Assembly: GCA_040307645.1 (NCBI GenBank)
Contig: JAWRJF010000035.1
Coordinates: forward strand, 1 to 46,983
DNA: 46,983 nucleotides
From: JAVXAG01 sp040307645
Lineage (GTDB): Bacteria; Bacillota; Clostridia; Peptostreptococcales; Anaerovoracaceae
Reading direction: 5' to 3'
Shown piece after piece: positions 41,883-46,983 of the stretch. Within the stretch, counting starts at the first letter, position 1. Each line of letters starts with the position of its first letter. The notes beneath the pieces were generated by a model. That model did no database searches and was not told the origin of the DNA. It worked only from the letters and a program-made list of their open reading frames with translations. A program made the position numbers and the translations under genes.

Positions 41883-44114
41883 ATGAAAAAAGAATGGGAA
41901 GGCTTTGAATCTGGACTTTGGACTGAAAAAATCAATGTTGATGAATTTATTCGTTTAAACTACACACCTTATGATGGTGATGAGAGTTTTTTGGAAGGTC
42001 CAACAGAAAGAACTAATGAATGCAATGAGAAAGTAAAAGAACTGCTTGTAGCAGAAAGAAAAGCTGGCGGTACGTTAAAGGTTGACGCTAGTAGAATAAT
42101 GAGAATTAATGCTTTTGGACCTGGGTACATAATTGAAGGAAAAGATTTAATTGTCGGATTGCAGACAGATGAGCCGTTAAAGAGAGGTATTTGTCCTTTT
42201 GGCGGAATAAAAATGGTACGTGAAGAAGTTGCAGAGTTTGGGGAAAAACTTCCGGAAGAAGTAGACTTCATGTTCAACTATGTAACATCTCATAATGATG
42301 GAGTATTTAAAGCTTATTCTAAAGAAATGAAAAAAGCTAGACACTTAGGATATATTACAGGTCTTCCTGATGCATATGGTAGAGGCAGAATTATAGGAGA
42401 CTATAGAAGATGCGCCCTATATGGAATAGATGCCCTAATAGAGGATAAACAGAAAGATCATGAGATGATTTCTTCAAGACCTCTAATGAGTGAAGAAAAT
42501 GTTAGGCTTGCAGAAGAGGTATGGAACCAGATTGCTGCATTAAAAGAAATTAAAAAAATGGCTGAGGGATATGGTTATGATATCTCAGGCCCTGCTAAGG
42601 ATGTTAGAGAAGCTATACAGTGGACTTATTTCGCATATCTTGCAGGAATAAAAGAAGAAAATGGTGCTGCAATGTCAATAGGAAGAATATCCACATTCCT
42701 TGACATTTATGCTGAAAGAGACTTAGCAGCAGGAAGATATACTGAAAAAGAAATACAGGAATTCATTGATGATTTCATTCTTAAACTTAGAGTGGCAAGA
42801 CATTTGAGAACAACCGAATATAATGAATTATTTGGCGGTGACCCAATGTGGATTACTGAAGGCCTTGCAGGAGTTGGTGCTGATGGTAGACATAGAGTAA
42901 CAAAGAACACTTACAGAGTTCTAAACACTTTATATAATTTAGGTCCTGCACCTGAACCAAACCTTACTGTATTATGGTCAGAAAAACTTCCTGAACCATT
43001 CAAGAGATACTGTGCACAAGCTTCTATAGATACAGATTCAATACAATATGAAAACGACGACAAGATGAGACCTTCATATGGTGGAGACTACTCTATTGCA
43101 TGTTGCGTTTCCGCTATACAGATGGGACAGCAGATGCAATTCTTTGGAGCAAGATGTAACCTTCCTAAATGCCTTCTATTAGCAATAAACGGCGGAATTG
43201 ACGAGGGTACAGGAGAACATATAGGACCTCAGATGGAACCAATGGGAGATGGACCTTTAGATTATGACGAAGTATGGAGAAGATACAATATATATTTAGA
43301 ATGGCTGATGGGAGTATATGCTAACATTATGAACATCATACATTTTATGCATGATAAGTATGATTACGAAAGATCACAGATGGCATTCCTAAATACAGAA
43401 ATCGGAAGATTGATGGCTTTCGGTGTTGCAGGATTCTCTGTTGCTGCAGACTCTTTGTCAGCAATCAAATATGGTAAAGTAACTCCTATAAGGGATGAAA
43501 GAGGTATAATTGTAGATTATAAAACCGAAGGAGACTTCCCTAAATATGGCAATGATGATGATAGAGTTGACCAGATTGCAGTAAAAATTGCTGAAAGGTC
43601 AATCGAAGAGTTGAGAAAGCATCCTGCTTATAGAAATGCTGTAACTACATTGTCTGTTCTTACTATAACTTCCAATGTAATGTATGGTAAGAAGACTGGT
43701 AATACACCAGATGGAAGAAGAGCAGGAACACCTTTTGCTCCTGGAGCAAACCCAATGCATTGTAGAGATAATACTGGGGCAGTTGCTTCATTAAATTCAG
43801 TTTCTAAAATTAATTGGGATACATGCCAGGATGGTATTTCAAATACCTTCAGTATCACTCCTGATACTCTTGGAAAAGATAGAGAATCTAGAAAAGATAC
43901 TTTAGTTCAATTGTTAAGTGGCTATTTTGGCCAAGGTGCACATCATTTAAATGTTAATGTGTTAAATAGAGATGTATTAATGGATGCTTATGAAAATCCT
44001 GATAAATATCCAAGCCTAACTATTAGAGTTTCTGGATATGCTGTAAGATTTAATGCATTATCAAAGGCACACCAAAAAGAAGTTATTGAAAGAACTTTCC
44101 ATCAGTCAATATAA
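41883..44114 (+). CDS. pflB: Pyruvate formate-lyase (formate C-acetyltransferase)
   Basis: A 743-residue glycyl radical enzyme that cleaves pyruvate with CoA to acetyl-CoA and formate. The catalytic cysteine pair is C407-C408 in YSIACCVSAI, which separates true PFL from other glycyl radical enzymes. The radical glycine is G718 in RVSGYAVRF. The start is ATG 41883 after AGGAGG; the longer frame from 41847 runs through the leader. The activase follows 90 nt downstream in the same direction, with a hairpin between. The enzyme is oxygen sensitive, which fits an anaerobe. The 253-nt upstream region holds a promoter with a direct repeat. Confidence 0.96.
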   Translation: MKKEWEGFESGLWTEKINVDEFIRLNYTPYDGDESFLEGPTERTNECNEKVKELLVAERKAGGTLKVDASRIMRINAFGPGYIIEGKDLIVGLQTDEPLKRGICPFGGIKMVREEVAEFGEKLPEEVDFMFNYVTSHNDGVFKAYSKEMKKARHLGYITGLPDAYGRGRIIGDYRRCALYGIDALIEDKQKDHEMISSRPLMSEENVRLAEEVWNQIAALKEIKKMAEGYGYDISGPAKDVREAIQWTYFAYLAGIKEENGAAMSIGRISTFLDIYAERDLAAGRYTEKEIQEFIDDFILKLRVARHLRTTEYNELFGGDPMWITEGLAGVGADGRHRVTKNTYRVLNTLYNLGPAPEPNLTVLWSEKLPEPFKRYCAQASIDTDSIQYENDDKMRPSYGGDYSIACCVSAIQMGQQMQFFGARCNLPKCLLLAINGGIDEGTGEHIGPQMEPMGDGPLDYDEVWRRYNIYLEWLMGVYANIMNIIHFMHDKYDYERSQMAFLNTEIGRLMAFGVAGFSVAADSLSAIKYGKVTPIRDERGIIVDYKTEGDFPKYGNDDDRVDQIAVKIAERSIEELRKHPAYRNAVTTLSVLTITSNVMYGKKTGNTPDGRRAGTPFAPGANPMHCRDNTGAVASLNSVSKINWDTCQDGISNTFSITPDTLGKDRESRKDTLVQLLSGYFGQGAHHLNVNVLNRDVLMDAYENPDKYPSLTIRVSGYAVRFNALSKAHQKEVIERTFHQSI

Positions 44115-44144
44115 CGATATAAATTTCATAATTCATATTAAAAG

Positions 44145-44183
44145 ACCTAGAGGTGCTTGCCAGTCGTGAGTGCCTCTTAGTCA
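44145..44183 (+). other. Intercistronic hairpin between pflB and pflA
   Basis: GAC/GTC, AGAGG/CCTCT and GC pairs form an interrupted stem across 44145-44183, without a T-run. It may stabilise the pflB message or reduce pflA expression, as the activase is needed in small amounts. Confidence 0.5.
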
Positions 44184-44204
44184 TATAAGCGAGAGGTTAG
44201 GAAT

Positions 44205-44915
44205 ATGTTGAAAGGCAGATTACATTCAACAGAGACTTTTGGCGCAGTAGATGGACCTGGAATTAGGACTGTATTTTTTTTACAGGGTTGTCCTGCTAGA
44301 TGTGTATACTGTCATAATCCTGATACTTGGACGACAAAGGGCGGCAGAGATGTCAAAATTGAAGAGGTTGTCCAACGAGCAAAACGAGGCATTCCTTACT
44401 ATGGTAAAGAAGGGGGCGTTACCTTTTCTGGTGGTGAGCCTTTAATGCAAGGAAAATTTTTGCTGCAAGCTATTAAGTCTCTCAAGGCAAATGGTATTGG
44501 AAGTGCCATAGATACAAGTGGAACCTATTTTGATGAGTATACTGAAGAAGCTATAAAAGAAGCTGATTTAATTTTATTAGATATAAAACATACAGAAGCA
44601 GATAAGTTCCAAGAGATAACGTCAATACCCCAAGAGCCACTTTTTCAGTTGATACAAGTGATAAATAAATGGGATAAGGATGTTTGGATAAGACAGGTGA
44701 TTTTACCTGGAATAAATGATACAAGAGAATATATTGATAAACTAAACAGATTTATAAGAAAAATAAATTCTGTGAAAAAAGTGGAACTGTTAGGTTATCA
44801 TAACATGGCAATAGAAAAGTATGACAAATTAGGAATCAGCTATAGCTTAAGGGATATGAAACCTATGGAACCTGAAAAACTAGAAGAGTTAAAAAAGCAT
44901 ATTGATCATGTCTGA
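44205..44915 (+). CDS. pflA: Pyruvate formate-lyase activating enzyme
   Basis: A 236-residue radical SAM enzyme that puts the glycyl radical on PFL. The cluster motif is CPARCVYC (C29, C33, C36), preceded by the PGIRTVFFLQG segment and followed by HNPDTW; the SAM motif SGGEPLMQ is near residues 78-85. There is no inserted ferredoxin domain, which marks a PFL-type activase and not one for glycerol dehydratase or other glycyl radical enzymes. It follows pflB directly. GAGAGG precedes ATG 44205. Confidence 0.95.
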   Translation: MLKGRLHSTETFGAVDGPGIRTVFFLQGCPARCVYCHNPDTWTTKGGRDVKIEEVVQRAKRGIPYYGKEGGVTFSGGEPLMQGKFLLQAIKSLKANGIGSAIDTSGTYFDEYTEEAIKEADLILLDIKHTEADKFQEITSIPQEPLFQLIQVINKWDKDVWIRQVILPGINDTREYIDKLNRFIRKINSVKKVELLGYHNMAIEKYDKLGISYSLRDMKPMEPEKLEELKKHIDHV

Positions 44916-44930
44916 AGACGGATATATTGA

Positions 44931-44970
44931 AAAAGAGGGCTATGCCAGAGAGGGCTATGTCCTCTTTTTT
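44931..44970 (+). terminator. Terminator after pflA
   Basis: AAAAGAGG (44931-44938) pairs with CCTCTTTT (44961-44968), ending in T6. The loop contains a repeated AGAGGGCTATG (two copies, the first forming part of the stem). Confidence 0.75.
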
Positions 44971-45072
44971 GTAAGAAATAGCGTATTGCTTCGTATAAAT
45001 AGTAAGCTTTAATAACTACATAAATAGGATAAAAATGTAAATAAATTATCAATATAGAATTTTCAAAATAAA

Positions 45073-45119
45073 TTGACAAATCGGAATTCAGAATTTATAA
45101 TAAAAATGTGCAAATGCAC
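45073..45119 (+). promoter_or_regulatory. Perfect consensus promoter of nhaC with palindrome at the start site
   Basis: TTGACA at 45073-45078, 17-nt spacer, TATAAT at 45096-45101. GTGCA-AA-TGCAC lies at 45108-45119, exactly where transcription should begin. Its core TGCAAATGCA is the reverse complement of the core TGCATTTGCA in the palindrome at 11657-11670. The rest of the 257-nt gap (44916-45172) shows only AT-rich DNA and the pflA terminator. Confidence 0.75.
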
Positions 45120-45172
45120 GGACTCTAATTATTTTATTTTATTTTACCTAATTTAATTAAGGAGGACTTATT

Positions 45173-46675
45173 ATGGGTAGGAAAATTCCTATGTGGCAAT
45201 GCTTAGTGACGTTGTTGTTTACTTTGATTGCTCTATGTTACTCTCTAGGAATCTTTGGAATGATTTTTGGAGAAGACACTGCTTGGAACTGTGCTTATGG
45301 TGAAGTACATATTCCTCTAATTGCATCTTGTATCTTTGCATCTATTGTTGCAGTAGCAAACGGATACAAATGGTCGTTCTTAGAAGCTGGTATTTTAGCT
45401 TCAATTAACAGATCGATGCAGGCTATGTTAATTCTAATGACAGTAGGTTTATTGATTGGTTCATGGGTTGCTGCAGGTGTGGTTCCTGCAATGATTTATT
45501 ATGGCTTAATGATTTTGAAGCCTAGCATTTTCTTGATTGCAAGTTGTATTTTATGTGGTATTGTTTCGTTAGCAACTGGATCATCATGGACGACTGCAGG
45601 AACAATTGGTATCGCCTTAATCGGAGTTGGAGCTGGCCTTGGAATCTCGCCGGCAATGACTGCAGGTGCCATTGTATCTGGTGCATATTTTGGAGATAAG
45701 ATGTCTCCATTATCAGACACTACTAACTTGGCACCGGCTATGGCTGGAGCAACTTTATTTGACCATATCAGGCATATGGTATGGACTGTTACACCTTCCA
45801 TGGTAATTGCATTGGTTATTTATGGTGTTTTAGGTATGGGAATATCCAATAAAGATGTTGACATGTCTGTTGTATATGATATGCAACAGGGTATCACTGA
45901 CAACTTTAATATTAACCCGGCTTTATTAATACCACCAGTAATTGTAATACTTATTGTAGCCTTCAAACTTCCGGCATTACCTGGTTTGTTTGGTGGAATA
46001 ATTCTAGGTTGCATATTTGGATCATTATTCCAAGGCATCACTCTTGCAGACTGGCCTGGAATTATCCATTATGGCTTTACATTTGAAAATCCTGATGCTG
46101 TAATGCCGGAACTAGTGGATTTGCTTCATGATACAGGCGGTATGAGCTCTATGCTATGGACAATTAACCTAATAATATGTGCAATGTGCTTTGGTGGTGT
46201 TATGGATGCGTCCGGTATGCTGGGCAGCCTTGCTGGAGCATTATTGAAGGTTGCAAAGAATACAGGTATGCTTGTTACAGTAACAGTATTCAGCTGTATA
46301 TTTATGAACATAATTGCAGCGGACCAATACTTGTCACTAGTTCTTCCTGGAAGAATGTACAAAGAAGCATATGAAGATATGAGACTTGCACCAAAGAATT
46401 TATCTAGAGCATTAGAAGATTCCGGTACAATTACATCTAACTTAATTCCTTGGAACACATGCGGAGCTACAATGAAATCCTTCTTAGGGGTTCCACAATG
46501 GGGAGCTGGAGGATATGCACCATTCGCATTCCTATGCTGGATTAATCCATTAGTATCGATCTTCTATGGATTTACAGGGATCTCTATGGAGAAGATGACA
46601 GAAGAACAATATCAAAAGATCTTAGAAGAGAGAGAAAAAGACAGAGCTGAAGCTCTAAAAGCTTTAGAGGCTTAA
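45173..46675 (+). CDS. nhaC: NhaC-family Na+/H+ antiporter
   Basis: A 500-residue antiporter with about eleven or twelve helices. The family signature ATGSSWTTAGTIG (about 133-145) and GAYFGDKMSPLSDTTNLA (about 169-186) are intact, including the acidic residues used for ion exchange. NhaC-type proteins move sodium outward for protons; some relatives exchange malate or amines. The C-terminal tail is charged (EEREKDRAEALKALEA). AAGGAGG precedes ATG 45173. The gene has its own strong promoter and terminator. It suits a bacterium whose AGCS and phosphate transporters use sodium. Confidence 0.88.
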   Translation: MGRKIPMWQCLVTLLFTLIALCYSLGIFGMIFGEDTAWNCAYGEVHIPLIASCIFASIVAVANGYKWSFLEAGILASINRSMQAMLILMTVGLLIGSWVAAGVVPAMIYYGLMILKPSIFLIASCILCGIVSLATGSSWTTAGTIGIALIGVGAGLGISPAMTAGAIVSGAYFGDKMSPLSDTTNLAPAMAGATLFDHIRHMVWTVTPSMVIALVIYGVLGMGISNKDVDMSVVYDMQQGITDNFNINPALLIPPVIVILIVAFKLPALPGLFGGIILGCIFGSLFQGITLADWPGIIHYGFTFENPDAVMPELVDLLHDTGGMSSMLWTINLIICAMCFGGVMDASGMLGSLAGALLKVAKNTGMLVTVTVFSCIFMNIIAADQYLSLVLPGRMYKEAYEDMRLAPKNLSRALEDSGTITSNLIPWNTCGATMKSFLGVPQWGAGGYAPFAFLCWINPLVSIFYGFTGISMEKMTEEQYQKILEEREKDRAEALKALEA

Positions 46676-46712
46676 TACTGATAAGTTTATTAACTAATAA
46701 CATATGATACAA

Positions 46713-46748
46713 CAAGGAAGTCGGCAGATAAATTTGCCGGCTTTCTTG
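46713..46748 (+). terminator. Terminator after nhaC
   Basis: AAGGAAGTCGGCA pairs imperfectly with TGCCGGCTTTCTT around GATAAATT, then TTGTTATT. Confidence 0.75.
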
Positions 46749-46831
46749 TTATTTAAATGTGTATATATATGTAGGAAAAAGGATCATAGCTGAAAGATGA
46801 CATTAAAAACTAAAAAAATTCCCAAAAGGTA

Positions 46832-46983
46832 TTGACAAAAGTAAGAAAAGATAGTAATATAGACAAGCTATCTCAAAGAGATGCGAAACAGACTAAAATA
46901 AATAAATAAAAAAGTCGAAAAAAGCATTTGACAAGTAAGGAAATAGATGATATACTAGTCAAGCTGTCGCAAAGAAAAGCAGT
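46832..46983 (+). promoter_or_regulatory. Tandem rRNA-operon-type promoters (P1, P2)
   Basis: P1: TTGACA 46832-46837, 17 nt, TAATAT 46855-46860. P2: TTGACA 46928-46933, 17 nt, TATACT 46951-46956. They are 96 nt apart. Each is followed by nearly the same sequence (AGaCAAGCTaTCtCAAAGA and AGtCAAGCTgTCgCAAAGA), as is usual in duplicated rrn promoters with antitermination leaders. The window ends before any rRNA. No open reading frame is seen from 46676 to the end. Confidence 0.72.

Noticed and set aside
1..46983. CRISPR arrays, tRNA genes, prophage or integrative elements
   Set aside because: No regularly spaced repeats, cloverleaf sequences, integrase or phage structural genes were seen; only one transposase occurs.

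Overview
The window looks like chromosomal DNA of a low-GC, anaerobic, endospore-forming firmicute, most likely a member of class Clostridia. The reasons are AT-rich intergenic DNA, strong AGGAGG ribosome binding sites, intrinsic terminators after most operons, a spoIIID gene, an oxygen-sensitive pyruvate formate-lyase with its activase, an arginine deiminase pathway, radical SAM and ferredoxin proteins, and a NimA-like flavoprotein. The genus cannot be fixed from this sequence. No tRNA, rRNA, CRISPR array or prophage is visible. The only mobile element is an IS1182-type transposase at the left edge.

Layout. 1-1640: IS1182-family transposase. 1687-6080: six-gene operon encoding an exported protein with a non-canonical sortase-like C-terminus (IKNTG), a class D-like sortase, an unknown four-helix membrane protein, and the CpsB phosphatase / CpsC adaptor / CpsD tyrosine-kinase triad. 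It has no glycosyltransferases and closes with a strong terminator. 6100-8363 (minus): MtaA/UroD-like methyltransferase and an MVF-type flippase. 8486-9527: DUF4430 protein plus an ECF S-component behind a perfect consensus promoter. 9525-12996: PfkB kinase, ferredoxin-like protein and NimA-like protein on minus, divergent from a Crp/Fnr regulator and a TetR regulator, with a palindrome centred 41.5 bp upstream of the predicted start site. 13062-17860: radical SAM/SPASM protein, CAT/E2-like acyltransferase without the usual catalytic His, HutD-like protein with added membrane helices, a small acidic protein, and an 18-cysteine protein behind a sporulation-type promoter.

18054-25465 is a phosphate-linked region: secreted 5'-nucleotidase with threonine aldolase (minus), spoIIID (minus), then phoP-phoR and a Na+/phosphate symporter. 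TTAACA-type direct repeats with 11-nt phasing precede phoP. 25584-29273: mreB, an RlmL-like rRNA methyltransferase, and a MocR regulator that has lost its PLP lysine. 29446-34370: YjiH-type membrane protein followed by the arginine deiminase operon (ornithine carbamoyltransferase, arginine deiminase, carbamate kinase). 34397-38187: GlnK/GlnL-type two-component system and an AGCS amino-acid:Na+ symporter with a GlnL-like direct repeat in its promoter. 38186-41655: AI-2E family membrane protein (minus) and U32 peptidase. 41678-44970: pyruvate formate-lyase and its activase. 45073-46748: NhaC antiporter. The right end carries two tandem near-identical TTGACA promoters of rRNA-operon type, so an rRNA operon probably starts just outside the window.

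The genes fit an anaerobe that ferments amino acids (arginine, alanine or glutamine, threonine) and sugars (PFL), uses sodium-coupled transport, and senses phosphate and amino acids with dedicated two-component systems. The best candidates for undescribed biology are the sortase / IKNTG protein / CpsBCD operon, the PLP-lysine-less MocR, and the cysteine-rich protein under a putative mother-cell promoter. All functions are read from sequence motifs and family knowledge; no search was run.
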